Shown: positions 42,592 through 51,038 of the stretch, piece by piece
How the letters are laid out: each line of letters opens with the position of its first letter
How positions within the stretch are numbered: the first letter of the stretch is position 1
Assembly (NCBI RefSeq): GCF_013149275.1
Contig: NZ_JABGNA010000002.1
Location: forward strand, 186,001-250,000
Source: Mucilaginibacter sp. SG564
Lineage (GTDB): Bacteria; Bacteroidota; Bacteroidia; Sphingobacteriales; Sphingobacteriaceae
Direction: 5' to 3'
DNA: 64,000 bases
The notes under the pieces: model-generated
Databases searched by the model: none
Told to the model about the DNA's origin: nothing
Seen by the model: the letters and a program-made list of their open reading frames with translations, nothing else
Made by a program: the position numbers and the translations under genes

Positions 42592-43611
42592 ATGGAACTG
42601 ACATATCAACCCTTTGAACTGCAACTCAAACACGCTTTTACTATAGCCAAGTTTTCGCGTACCTCTACCCCTATTATGCTGGTGCAAATTAAGCACGAAG
42701 GTTATACCGGGTATGGTGAAGCATCTATGGTGCCCTATATGGGCGAAAGCCATGAAACCGCTACCGCTTTTTTGAGTAAGGTTGATATCAGCCGGATCAG
42801 TTATCCCATTGATTTTGGCGCGGTGATCAATTACCTGGACAGCATAGCTCCGGGCAACCCGGCCATTAAAGCCGCTATTGATATTGCCCTGCATGACCTG
42901 GATGGGAAGATCAAACAACAACCCTGCTGGCAACTGCTGGGCAGCGACCCTGCAAAAATGCCGGTAACCAGTTTTACCATCGGTATCGATACACCCGAAA
43001 TGATCATCAAAAAAGTAAAAGAGGCCGAAGGTTTCAAGGTGATCAAAGTAAAACTGGGTAAGGATAACGACAAAGAACTCATCAGCACCATACGCTCTGT
43101 GACCGATGTGCCCCTTTATGTAGATGCCAACCAGGGCTGGACAGACCTGCAACAAAGTCTCGACATGACTTACTGGCTGCAGGAACAAGGTGTACAACTG
43201 ATAGAACAACCCATGCTCAAGACTGATCCTGACAGCAATGCCTGGCTCACCGAGCGCAGTCCCATCCCTATTATTGGCGATGAAGCTGTACAGCGTTTTG
43301 AGGATGTAGATAAAGCCAAAGGTGTTTACACGGGCATCAATATCAAACTGATGAAATCGGCAGGTATATATGAGGCCAGCCGGATGATCAAAAGAGCCCG
43401 GGAACTTAATCTGAAGATTATGATAGGCTGTATGACCGAAACCAGCTGCGCCGCCCTGGCTGGTCTGGCCCTGGCCCCACAAAGCGACTGGGTTGACCTT
43501 GACGGCCCCTTCCTGGTAAGCAATAACCCCTACCAGATGCCCGATTTTGCTGATGGCAAATATATATTGAATAATGACACGGGTTTGGGGATAAGGCATG
43601 TAATAAAATAG
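42592..43611 (+). CDS. Dipeptide epimerase (enolase superfamily)
   Basis: 339 residues. Catalytic lysines in KVKLG (Lys152/Lys154) and NIKLMK, metal ligands in DANQGW, EQPML and GDEAV, and C-terminal GCMTETS and DLDGPFL, which mark the L-Ala-D/L-Glu (dipeptide) epimerase branch. Converts murein-derived L-Ala-D-Glu to L-Ala-L-Glu for recycling. Cytoplasmic. Starts directly after the repeat cluster; followed after 44 bp by the KAP NTPase gene. Confidence 0.93.
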   Translation: MELTYQPFELQLKHAFTIAKFSRTSTPIMLVQIKHEGYTGYGEASMVPYMGESHETATAFLSKVDISRISYPIDFGAVINYLDSIAPGNPAIKAAIDIALHDLDGKIKQQPCWQLLGSDPAKMPVTSFTIGIDTPEMIIKKVKEAEGFKVIKVKLGKDNDKELISTIRSVTDVPLYVDANQGWTDLQQSLDMTYWLQEQGVQLIEQPMLKTDPDSNAWLTERSPIPIIGDEAVQRFEDVDKAKGVYTGINIKLMKSAGIYEASRMIKRARELNLKIMIGCMTETSCAALAGLALAPQSDWVDLDGPFLVSNNPYQMPDFADGKYILNNDTGLGIRHVIK

Positions 43612-43655
43612 CAAAAACTCTGGCACATGCACTATATTAGTCATAAAAATAACCT

Positions 43656-45197
43656 ATGCCCAAACCATCACTAACTTTTATTGATCAAGGCAGTGTTAAA
43701 ACTGATTTTGAACAACATATAAATGACGAATCAAATAAGAGGATATTATTTTCAGCTCGATTCGGAACAGGAAAATCAACCTTTTTAAATAATTTTTTTG
43801 AAGAAAACGATAAGTATATCACTCTAAAATTATATCCCGTCAATTACTCAATAGCTCATAATAAAGACGTGTTTGAGTTGATTAAATATGATTTAATTTA
43901 TGAACTACTATCAAAATATCCTAACGAAATAAATCTTCAAAAAGAAGATTATTCAACGGCTCTCATTGGACAAATGTTCATTCTACACAATTTAAAAATT
44001 GAGCCCCTTTTAAAATCTATCTTAAAAGCTGTAAAACCGGGATCAGAAAGCTTTATATCTATTTTTGATGAAATCCAATCCATATCAAATGATTTCAAAG
44101 CTCATAAAGATATCGTTTCTGCAGGAGAGAGTGACCTACTATTAAAATACATTAAGAATCTAAAAGCGTTTAAGGGTTCTGCTCACGAATATGATGATAT
44201 TTCCGAACTAATATCAACGATGCTCGAAAGGGTTAAAACGCCGACTAAAAGCCCGGAAAATAACAGCACAATCATCAAAGAAACGGTATTAATAATTGAT
44301 GATCTTGATAGACTGGACCCTGAGCATGTTTTCAGATTATTCAATATTTTTAGTGCTCATTATGACAGTGTCAATCAAGAAAATAAATTCGGATTCGATA
44401 AAGTAATTTTCGTTTGTGACTACAACAACATAAGACTAATGTATGAACATCGTTATGGGAAAGGAGTCGATTTTAGCGGATATATTGATAAATTCTTCTC
44501 CACAGATATTTTCTTATACGACAATCGAAAATATGTAGTAAAAGCGCTTCAAAAAATATTTATAGATAAGCCCCAAAATATCCCACAGAAACTACAAGGT
44601 AATTATTCACCGATAAATTCATCCCTTTATAAAGCATTTGAGTATATCTTAATATCATTATTCGAAATAAATGTTATTTCATTAAGAAGTCTTGAACAGT
44701 TTATTTGTTATGATACACCGTCATTTAAAATAAGTGCTGGCCAAAGAAAATATAACTATCCAGCGAACGAGTTTCCTTTTTTAGTATTAACACACTTATT
44801 AAAAAAACTATTCAGCTCAGTAGATTTAAAAAAACATTTAGAAGCTTTGGCAAATAGGTTTGAAGCTACCTCAGGAAATTTGAACACGATTGATTATCCA
44901 GAAAGTATCGAAAGAAGTCTTATTAAAGCATCCCTATTATTTATCATTGATCAAAATATAATTTTTAATGATGCCAACGTTGATGAAAATCAAAATAAAA
45001 AGTCAGTAATAGTGAATAAGCAAATAGCAAATTTTTCATTGCATAAAAATTCAAGAGATGATTATAGATATATATCGCTAGATAACGTCACTTATGATAG
45101 CGATTACAATCCCCCTGCTATAATGGAAAGACCAAACGTTTTTGATTTTCTAATCTCTGCATTGGAAAAAAGTGAGAATCTTACTATGGTAGATTAA
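43656..45197 (+). CDS. KAP family P-loop NTPase
   Basis: 513 residues. Walker A FGTGKST (36-42), then the long KAP insertion (~70-195), Walker B VLIIDDLDRLDPE (211-223) and the conserved CDYNNIRLMYEHRYG. No membrane segments are visible in the insertion, so a soluble form. KAP NTPases often occur near defence or mobile genes. The gene is clearly more AT-rich than its neighbours and has no functional partner nearby, so recent acquisition and an anti-phage role are inference. Confidence 0.88.
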   Translation: MPKPSLTFIDQGSVKTDFEQHINDESNKRILFSARFGTGKSTFLNNFFEENDKYITLKLYPVNYSIAHNKDVFELIKYDLIYELLSKYPNEINLQKEDYSTALIGQMFILHNLKIEPLLKSILKAVKPGSESFISIFDEIQSISNDFKAHKDIVSAGESDLLLKYIKNLKAFKGSAHEYDDISELISTMLERVKTPTKSPENNSTIIKETVLIIDDLDRLDPEHVFRLFNIFSAHYDSVNQENKFGFDKVIFVCDYNNIRLMYEHRYGKGVDFSGYIDKFFSTDIFLYDNRKYVVKALQKIFIDKPQNIPQKLQGNYSPINSSLYKAFEYILISLFEINVISLRSLEQFICYDTPSFKISAGQRKYNYPANEFPFLVLTHLLKKLFSSVDLKKHLEALANRFEATSGNLNTIDYPESIERSLIKASLLFIIDQNIIFNDANVDENQNKKSVIVNKQIANFSLHKNSRDDYRYISLDNVTYDSDYNPPAIMERPNVFDFLISALEKSENLTMVD

Positions 45198-45213
45198 TTT
45201 TATTTATAACAAC

Positions 45214-45248
45214 AAAAAGACCGCCTATCTTAAGATAAGCGGCCTTTT
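45214..45248. terminator. Bidirectional terminator
   Basis: 17-bp stem with two mismatches, A-run on one side and T-run on the other (AAAAAGACCGCCTATCTT / AAGATAAGCGGCCTTTT), between convergent KAP NTPase and hydrolase genes. Confidence 0.85.
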
Positions 45249-45265
45249 GTCTTATAATCTAAGAA

Positions 45266-46051
45266 TCATTTGACATTATTTGCTGCATCAATAATTACTT
45301 TGGCAACGGCATCTGGATGTGAGATGAATACTACGTGGCTTGCTTTTATTTCGGTTACTTTGGCGCCAGCACGTTTGTACATGTTACGTTCAATATCGGG
45401 GTTAATGGCTTTATCTTCAGTGGCTACTATACCATAGCTTGGTTTGGTTTTCCAGGCGGCTTCGGTAATTGGGGCTACAAAACCTTGTGCTGCGATAGGG
45501 CCTTGTGAAGCATACATAAAGTCGGCTACTTCTTTGCTCAGGTCGGCAGCAAAACCAGCGTGGAATTTTTCTTTGCTAAAATAAACAAAGCCTTTTTCGT
45601 CCGGAGGCAATATGCCGTTTTCTGGGGCGGCTGGTAATGATTGAACCAGTTTTAAAGTAGTTTCGCCATTATCAGGAGCAAAAGCGGCTATATAAACCAG
45701 TGCTTTTACTTTAGGGTTTGTACCGGCTTCGGTAATTACGGTACCACCCCATGAGTGACCAACCAATATTACAGGCCCGTCTTGTTTTTCGATAACACGA
45801 TTGGTAGCATCCACATCATCTTTAAGAGATGTTAATGGGTTTTGAACAACAGTTACATTATAACCTTTTTTAGTCAGGATATCATAAACACCTTTATAGC
45901 CAGATCCATCAGCAAAGGCGCCATGCACCAATACTATATTTTTTACGGTTTGGGCTTCGGCTTTAGGGGCTGAACCAATAATAGTTGATAAAATAATAGC
46001 TGAGGCAGCTAAGCTTGTTTTTAATGCATTTTTCAGAGTTTGAGTTTTCAT
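45266..46051 (-). CDS. Secreted alpha/beta hydrolase
   Basis: 261 residues. Signal peptide ending SAPKAEAQ (~34). Alpha/beta hydrolase marks: VLVHGAFADGSGYKG, nucleophile elbow GHSWGG, late aspartate in IVATEDKAIN and His in KASHVVFISHP. Salicylate-esterase-like small hydrolases match this pattern, but the substrate is unknown. It lies downstream of the AraC-type regulator on the same strand (104 bp). Confidence 0.9.
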   Translation of the reverse strand: MKTQTLKNALKTSLAASAIILSTIIGSAPKAEAQTVKNIVLVHGAFADGSGYKGVYDILTKKGYNVTVVQNPLTSLKDDVDATNRVIEKQDGPVILVGHSWGGTVITEAGTNPKVKALVYIAAFAPDNGETTLKLVQSLPAAPENGILPPDEKGFVYFSKEKFHAGFAADLSKEVADFMYASQGPIAAQGFVAPITEAAWKTKPSYGIVATEDKAINPDIERNMYKRAGAKVTEIKASHVVFISHPDAVAKVIIDAANNVK

Positions 46052-46155
46052 TGTCGTGTGTGTTGATGTTTGTTGTTTGAATCAACGATACAAAGGTGCA
46101 TCAACTATTGCACCTGCGGAATGAGTATACTTCCCGACAACTTGTAATTATTTCC

Positions 46156-47007
46156 CTACGCTACCATTTTCTTGCTATTTCTGAATTCCGACGGTGATAA
46201 AGAGGTATGCTTTTTAAAGAAATTACTGAAATAGGCCGCGTCATCAAAACCCAGTTCATAGGTAATTTGCTTGGCCGATTTATCGGTATAAAATAACAGG
46301 CGTTTAGCCTCTATCAATATCCGCTCCTGGATGATCTGGATGGGCGTTTTATGATTGTACAGTGCGAAAAGGTTGGATAAGGTCTTGGGCGATTTATTTA
46401 ACCTCCCTGCATAATAACTCACACTGTGTTGTTCGCGGAAGTTCATCTCAACCAGTAAATTAAATTTGCGCAGGATGTGAAAACGGTCGTCGTTCAATTT
46501 TACATCTGGGAAAGTACCAGCACGGGCCAGCCGGGTGATCATGATAATAAGCCGTTTCAGCAGCATGATGAGCAAATCGGTCTGGATATCGTCCTTGGTA
46601 TTCAGTTCCTCAATAAATACATCCAGCAGTACTTTCAATTTTCGCTGCGTATCCGGATCCAGGTCGATGAATACATTATCATTCATCCCAAACAAAAAGC
46701 CAACGCAGCTTACTTCGGTATCATGGTCAACAATGCAATAAAATTCGCGGTTAAACTGCCAGGCCACCACATCGTTGGGATTTTCAAAATAAAACGACTG
46801 GTTAAACATGAGCGGCAGTACAGTATTTGGCATAAAATCATGGGCCACGCCATCAATGGTTACGGTTTGTTTGCCGCCCCGGTTCCAGGCTATGGTAAAA
46901 TATTTATAGTCGTAATCGCGTGTGTAAAACAAGCGGTCGAGCTGCGGTTCGTTATGGTGCAGCAACAGATCGCCGCCGGTGTTCTGGTCTGATACTGATA
47001 ATTTCAT
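46156..47007 (-). CDS. AraC family transcriptional regulator
   Basis: 283 residues. N-terminal cupin-type sensing domain (~1-140; HDFMPNTVLPLMFNQSFYFE) and C-terminal double helix-turn-helix (YYAGRLNKSPKTLSNLFALY and AKQITYELGFDDAAYFSNFF). Probably controls the adjacent hydrolase gene and itself. Its upstream region carries repeated GGTTTACA motifs that could be its operator. Confidence 0.9.
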   Translation of the reverse strand: MKLSVSDQNTGGDLLLHHNEPQLDRLFYTRDYDYKYFTIAWNRGGKQTVTIDGVAHDFMPNTVLPLMFNQSFYFENPNDVVAWQFNREFYCIVDHDTEVSCVGFLFGMNDNVFIDLDPDTQRKLKVLLDVFIEELNTKDDIQTDLLIMLLKRLIIMITRLARAGTFPDVKLNDDRFHILRKFNLLVEMNFREQHSVSYYAGRLNKSPKTLSNLFALYNHKTPIQIIQERILIEAKRLLFYTDKSAKQITYELGFDDAAYFSNFFKKHTSLSPSEFRNSKKMVA

Positions 47008-47073
47008 GCCCGAAGATATTATAAAATCACAGCAATATACTCAGGAAAATGACATTGAATACTTTGTGCTGCA

Positions 47074-47110
47074 TGGTTTACATGGGTTTACACTTTTTAC
47101 GGTTTACATG
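47074..47110. promoter_or_regulatory. Direct-repeat operator candidate upstream of the AraC gene
   Basis: GGTTTACA at 47075, 47085 and 47101 (10-bp and 16-bp spacing, one helical turn for the first pair), bounded by CTGCATG/CATGCAG words, 68-103 bp from the AraC start. A further copy lies in the terminator at 47163. Confidence 0.45.
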
Positions 47111-47154
47111 CAGCTATATAATTAACAATCAACAGATTATGCGAATTTATGTCT

Positions 47155-47188
47155 AAAAAAGTGGGTTTACATGTAAACCCACTTTTTT
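47155..47188 (-). terminator. Perfect 34-bp palindromic terminator
   Basis: A-run, GTGGGTTTACATGTAAACCC core, T-run: a perfect palindrome 27 bases past the SPFH-protein stop on the minus strand. Confidence 0.9.
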
Positions 47189-47214
47189 AACAAAATGACC
47201 AGATTGTTCAGGTA

Positions 47215-48117
47215 TTACTTATCGCTCAGCATAATAGGATTACCCTTACCGCCAATAATGATCACTTTGGCGTTGGGCGATAAAGCGATCTCTTTTTGGG
47301 CCTTAATAGCTTCGTATTGAAGTTGCTTGTCTGATAATCCGGTTGAAAGGATCTTTTGATAATCGGCTATACCCTGGGCCTCTACGCGTTTACGCTCGGC
47401 TTCCTGACGTTCCTTTTGCAGCACAAACTGCATTTTCTGGGCGTCCTGTTCGGCATTGATCTTTGATTCGATGCTGGCCCTCACCGAGGCAGGCAGGGTA
47501 ATATTGCGTACCAGGATCTGCTGTAGCTCCAGGCCGCGTTTTGCAAAATTGGCCGTTATGTACCGGTTTATTTTATCCTGAAACTCCTGTCGCTTGGTGG
47601 AGTACAGATCAACAGCGGCATAATTAACCGCATTGTCGCGTATAGCCGTGCGTGATACCGGGCGTACGATCTTATCCAGGTAATTTTCGCCGATATTCTG
47701 CAAAATAAAAGGGGCCCTGTCGGCGGTTACTTTGTATAATACAGACAGATCAATGGTAACCTCTAATCCATCGCTTGACAGCACGCGGATGGCGTCGTCA
47801 CCTTCCTTCTGGCCCTCGTTGCTTACGGCGCTCATGGTATACGTTTGGGTTTGTATATCAAATGTGGTGATATCAACCAAGGGGTTAATGATGTGCAAAC
47901 CGCTCTCGAGTACATGATCCTGCACCTTACCAAAAAGGGTTTGCACACCCACTTTACCAGGCTCAATTACTTTAAATATGGATAGCAACAGGCCAACGGC
48001 TACTATGACTAATCCTATAACGCTTGCTGTGCCGCTAAAGCGGCCTGCAGGTTCGGGTGAACGTTTGAGCACTATACCCACAACGAGCACAATAACTCCC
48101 AAAATTGCTATAAACAT
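47215..48117 (-). CDS. SPFH/prohibitin family protein
   Basis: 300 residues. Two N-terminal hydrophobic segments (~2-17 and ~33-50), then the Band 7/SPFH domain (VEPGKVGVQTLFGKVQDHV onward), a coiled-coil segment (KINAEQDAQKMQFVLQKERQ, ~225-255) and a hydrophobic tail VIIIGGKGNPIML. Prohibitin-like membrane scaffold that oligomerises into rings, linked in other bacteria to protease regulation and membrane domains. Gene spacing of 9 bp from the small membrane protein suggests one operon with it and the rhodanese. Confidence 0.92.
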   Translation of the reverse strand: MFIAILGVIVLVVGIVLKRSPEPAGRFSGTASVIGLVIVAVGLLLSIFKVIEPGKVGVQTLFGKVQDHVLESGLHIINPLVDITTFDIQTQTYTMSAVSNEGQKEGDDAIRVLSSDGLEVTIDLSVLYKVTADRAPFILQNIGENYLDKIVRPVSRTAIRDNAVNYAAVDLYSTKRQEFQDKINRYITANFAKRGLELQQILVRNITLPASVRASIESKINAEQDAQKMQFVLQKERQEAERKRVEAQGIADYQKILSTGLSDKQLQYEAIKAQKEIALSPNAKVIIIGGKGNPIMLSDK

Positions 48118-48126
48118 ACAATGAAG

Positions 48127-48315
48127 TTACTGCTTTTTTTGCGAGTTCCTTACGTCTTTTAACAGTCTTATTTTTAATACAATAACTACCCCGGCAACCA
48201 ATATGGCCGCACCCAAAAGGGTAAAGTTTTTTGCCGTATTAGCCTGGTATGCAACAAACAGGCATAATACAATGCCTATAGTGTACAATACATTAAGCAC
48301 TAACTTAAGGGCCAT
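48127..48315 (-). CDS. Small two-TM membrane protein (62 aa)
   Basis: 62 residues with two hydrophobic helices (LKLVLNVLYTIGIVLCLFVA and FTLLGAAILVAGVVIVLKI) and a basic C-terminal tail. Function unknown; 9 bp from the SPFH gene and 2 bp from the rhodanese gene, so it is a real member of this operon. Confidence 0.75.
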   Translation of the reverse strand: MALKLVLNVLYTIGIVLCLFVAYQANTAKNFTLLGAAILVAGVVIVLKIRLLKDVRNSQKKQ

Positions 48316-48317
48316 AA

Positions 48318-48632
48318 TTAATATACGTTAAGTGTAGGATCAATTTCGGCAGCCCAGGCCAGGATACCACCGTGTAAATTAGTCAGGTTGCTATAGCCTA
48401 ACTGCTGTAGCTGCATAATGGCTGCCGCGCTGCGCTTACCGCTGCGGCACATTACCACTACGGGTTTATCTTTACTTACTTTGTCGGCTTCAATTAAAAT
48501 GCCGCCAAGCGGTATTAATTGTCCGCCCAGGTTTGAGGTTTCATATTCAAACTCTTCCCTTACGTCAATCAGTTGAAAATCTTCGCCTTTGTCCAGTTTT
48601 TCTTTTAGTTCCTGTACGGTTATCTCGTTCAT
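48318..48632 (-). CDS. Rhodanese-like domain protein
   Basis: 104 residues, a single rhodanese domain. Active cysteine Cys62 in VVMCRSGKRS, preceded by LIDVREEFEY. The active-site loop of GlpE-type small rhodaneses; sulfur transfer between thiol acceptors. First gene of the rhodanese-small membrane protein-SPFH operon. Confidence 0.93.
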   Translation of the reverse strand: MNEITVQELKEKLDKGEDFQLIDVREEFEYETSNLGGQLIPLGGILIEADKVSKDKPVVVMCRSGKRSAAAIMQLQQLGYSNLTNLHGGILAWAAEIDPTLNVY

Positions 48633-48842
48633 GTTAAATAAAATTATAATCCAAAGGTAGCTTTTTTTCTATATCAAATAATTAAGCCCGATTTTTGTAA
48701 CAATCGATGTCTAAGTGCGTTTTATGTATAATATTGCACAGTATTTGTGTTTTATTACGTTTACGTGCAGTAAAAAAAGAGATGAGCGCTGAAAAGGTTT
48801 ACATTAACCCAACACGATCGTCCATAAAATGGATCATAATAG

Positions 48843-49961
48843 ATGAAAAAAGTAACACGCTTTTTCTGGTTTTGTTCAGGAGCGCATATTGATACCCTAA
48901 AAAAATATCCTATTGAACATAATAAATATGTAGGCATTGGCGCCACCATATTTTTCACGGCATTATTCGCATCACTATCTGGCGGCTATGCTATGTACTT
49001 TGTTTTTAACGGAGATGCCTTTGCCGTAGGCTTTGCCATCTTATTTGGCTTGCTGTGGGGTACCGCCATTTTTAACATGGACAGGTACATCGTATCCAGC
49101 ATCAACAAAGAAGGCAGCACCAATCAGCAGATATTGCAAGCCTCGCCGCGTATTTTATTGGCGATAATGATAGGTGTGGTTATTTCGCGCCCATTGGAGC
49201 TCAAGATATTTGACAAAGAGATCCGCCAAAAATTGAAAACAGCTTACCTGAAAGGCCAGCACCGCAAAATTGACACCCTCGAAAAAACCTATCAGCAAAA
49301 ATACGCGATGGAGATGGGCAAAAACGGCGATCTGAAAAAGGAAAAGGATTCGTTGGAAAAGGATATCAACCGCTCGCGCTATCAGCTTAACCAGGAGGTT
49401 TTTGGCGATAAAACCAACCAAACGTCGGGCATCACCGGCTACGGCACCTATGCCAAGCAAAAACAGGCCGTGCTGGAAGAAAAAGAAAGCCGCCTGAAGG
49501 AGGTAACCCAAAATTTAGGCCAGATGGACCAATACCTGGCCGCCCGAAAAGACTACGAGGGACTGAACAGTACCCGCCTTTTCACCGAACATCAGCTGGA
49601 TAGCCTAACCAATATTGCAGGCTTTAGCGACCGTAACTGGGCCCTGGGGCAGCTAACCTATAACGAGAACGGCACTCGCGACCTGGATACATACCTGGCC
49701 ATATCATTTATAGGCTACCTGTTTATCCTGTTTGAGTGTTTACCGGTATTTGTAAAACTGATGTCGCCCAAGGGACCTTATGACGTGGCCATAGCAAAAA
49801 CTGCCGAAGCCAATATTCATTTCGCAGAACGGGATAAAGAACGGGAAAATACGGTTACTGATAATATTTATGATCACTCCGTGGGTACCGATATTGAGCG
49901 GCGAAAGAAGATCATAACCTCACAATCTGACTATGATTTTGAGCGGCACAGTTACGAGTAA
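48843..49961 (+). CDS. DUF4407 membrane protein
   Basis: 372 residues. Four hydrophobic segments (~37-56, ~59-77, ~103-120 and ~281-303) with a long charged coiled-coil region between the third and fourth (KLKTAYLKGQHRKIDTLEKT... to EKESRLKEVTQNLGQ). DUF4407 proteins are common in Bacteroidetes; function unknown. Divergent from the rhodanese-SPFH operon, gap 210 bp. Confidence 0.9.
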   Translation: MKKVTRFFWFCSGAHIDTLKKYPIEHNKYVGIGATIFFTALFASLSGGYAMYFVFNGDAFAVGFAILFGLLWGTAIFNMDRYIVSSINKEGSTNQQILQASPRILLAIMIGVVISRPLELKIFDKEIRQKLKTAYLKGQHRKIDTLEKTYQQKYAMEMGKNGDLKKEKDSLEKDINRSRYQLNQEVFGDKTNQTSGITGYGTYAKQKQAVLEEKESRLKEVTQNLGQMDQYLAARKDYEGLNSTRLFTEHQLDSLTNIAGFSDRNWALGQLTYNENGTRDLDTYLAISFIGYLFILFECLPVFVKLMSPKGPYDVAIAKTAEANIHFAERDKERENTVTDNIYDHSVGTDIERRKKIITSQSDYDFERHSYE

Positions 49962-50053
49962 CAGCTTATAAGTATTTCTTTAGAGATTTCCCTCAAAAAG
50001 CCGCCAGTTTTTCTACAGCTTGATATTTTATACTTGTATAAAGCAAAAATATC

Positions 50054-50482
50054 ATGAAAAAAACATTATCACTGCTGATGGGCTTTGGCTTTATAGCTAC
50101 TGCCGCGTTGGCCCAGGACCTGAAGCCAAAAGATGTACCTGTTGCTGTTAAATCAGCATTAGCATCAAAGTACCCTGCGGCAAGTAAAGTAAACTGGGAA
50201 AAAGAAAAAGGCAACTACGAAGCCAATTGGGGCGGCAAGTCGGGCGAAGATAATTCGGCCGTATTTACACCTACAGGTGCCTTTGTAGAAATTGTAAAGG
50301 CCATACCCATTACTGATCTCCCTAAAAGTATCGCGCCTTACGTGAGCATACATTATAAAGGAGCAAAGATTAAAGAAGCCGGTAAAGTTACCGACGCTAC
50401 GGGAAAAACATTTTACGAAACGGAGATCAAAGGCGGCGACCTGATTTTTGATGAGAACGGCGTATTTGTGAAAAAGAACTAA
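50054..50482 (+). CDS. Secreted PepSY-like protein (DUF2874)
   Basis: 142 residues. Signal peptide (MKKTLSLLMGFGFIATAALA) then two repeats of a PepSY-like fold (VAVKSALASKYPAASKVNWE... and ITDLPKSIAPYVSIHYKGAK...). Periplasmic protein of the putative beta-lactamase-inhibitor-like class, function unknown, typical of Bacteroidetes. Followed by a strong terminator. Confidence 0.88.
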   Translation: MKKTLSLLMGFGFIATAALAQDLKPKDVPVAVKSALASKYPAASKVNWEKEKGNYEANWGGKSGEDNSAVFTPTGAFVEIVKAIPITDLPKSIAPYVSIHYKGAKIKEAGKVTDATGKTFYETEIKGGDLIFDENGVFVKKN

Positions 50483-50498
50483 TTAACGCTTGTATAAT

Positions 50499-50534
50499 AA
50501 AAAGGCCCATCACCCAACTGTGATGGGCCTTTTT
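50499..50534. terminator. Bidirectional intrinsic terminator
   Basis: Perfect 15-bp stem AAAAAGGCCCATCAC (50499-50513) with its complement (50520-50534), loop CCAACT. Serves the PepSY-like gene on the plus strand and the copper-binding protein gene on the minus strand. Confidence 0.92.
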
Positions 50535-50536
50535 AC

Positions 50537-50881
50537 TTAATCCTGTGTTACAGGCTCGTGATGCTGGTGGCAAGCCCCCGCGCAGGCCAAACAGGTTTCG
50601 GCGCATTGGCGGCAATGGTCGTTATTATGCTTGCCGCATTCATCGGCGCAAAGCCGGCATATTTCCTCGCATATAACCAGGTACTGATAGGCAATAGGCG
50701 AGTCCCGTTGTAATAGCAGGACTGCCTGCCCGCATATATCGGCGCAATCTCTGTCGAGCCTGATGCATTGGGCCATCATTTTTACATCCTCTTCACGCAA
50801 ACAGGCATTAGCACAATGTTCGCAAGCCAGCACGCAATTAAACAGCTTCTGAATTAATTGCTGGTGATCATGATTCTTCAT
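50537..50881 (-). CDS. Four-helix bundle copper-binding protein (Csp-like)
   Basis: 114 residues from the ATG at 50881 (MKNHDHQQLIQK); a longer frame to 50926 adds 15 residues with no homology. 16 cysteines arranged as CVLACEHCANAC, CIRLDRDCADIC and CEEICRLCADEC...CRQCAETCLACAGAC, the pattern of the Csp copper storage proteins, which bind many Cu(I) inside a four-helix bundle. No signal peptide, so it would buffer copper in the cytoplasm (Csp3-like). Ends at the shared terminator. Confidence 0.92.
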   Translation of the reverse strand: MKNHDHQQLIQKLFNCVLACEHCANACLREEDVKMMAQCIRLDRDCADICGQAVLLLQRDSPIAYQYLVICEEICRLCADECGKHNNDHCRQCAETCLACAGACHQHHEPVTQD

Positions 50882-51038
50882 AGCTATTTTATTAATTGGT
50901 ATATAATAACAATAGTCAAAAACCATGAAAGGTTTTTTTTATTTTAAACCATCATGAGCCAAGGTTCGCAAACCGGTGTTAGTAAACCGGCTCAGGATAG
51001 CTTCATCACCATTAAAAACAAAATTACGCTGATGAAAA

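Noticed and set aside
42583-43644. 353-codon open frame opposite the dipeptide epimerase
   Set aside because: Antisense shadow; the plus-strand gene has all catalytic motifs.
48707-48892. Plus-strand 61-codon frame between rhodanese and DUF4407
   Set aside because: Overlaps the DUF4407 start and has no recognisable domain; the DUF4407 ATG at 48843 is better.
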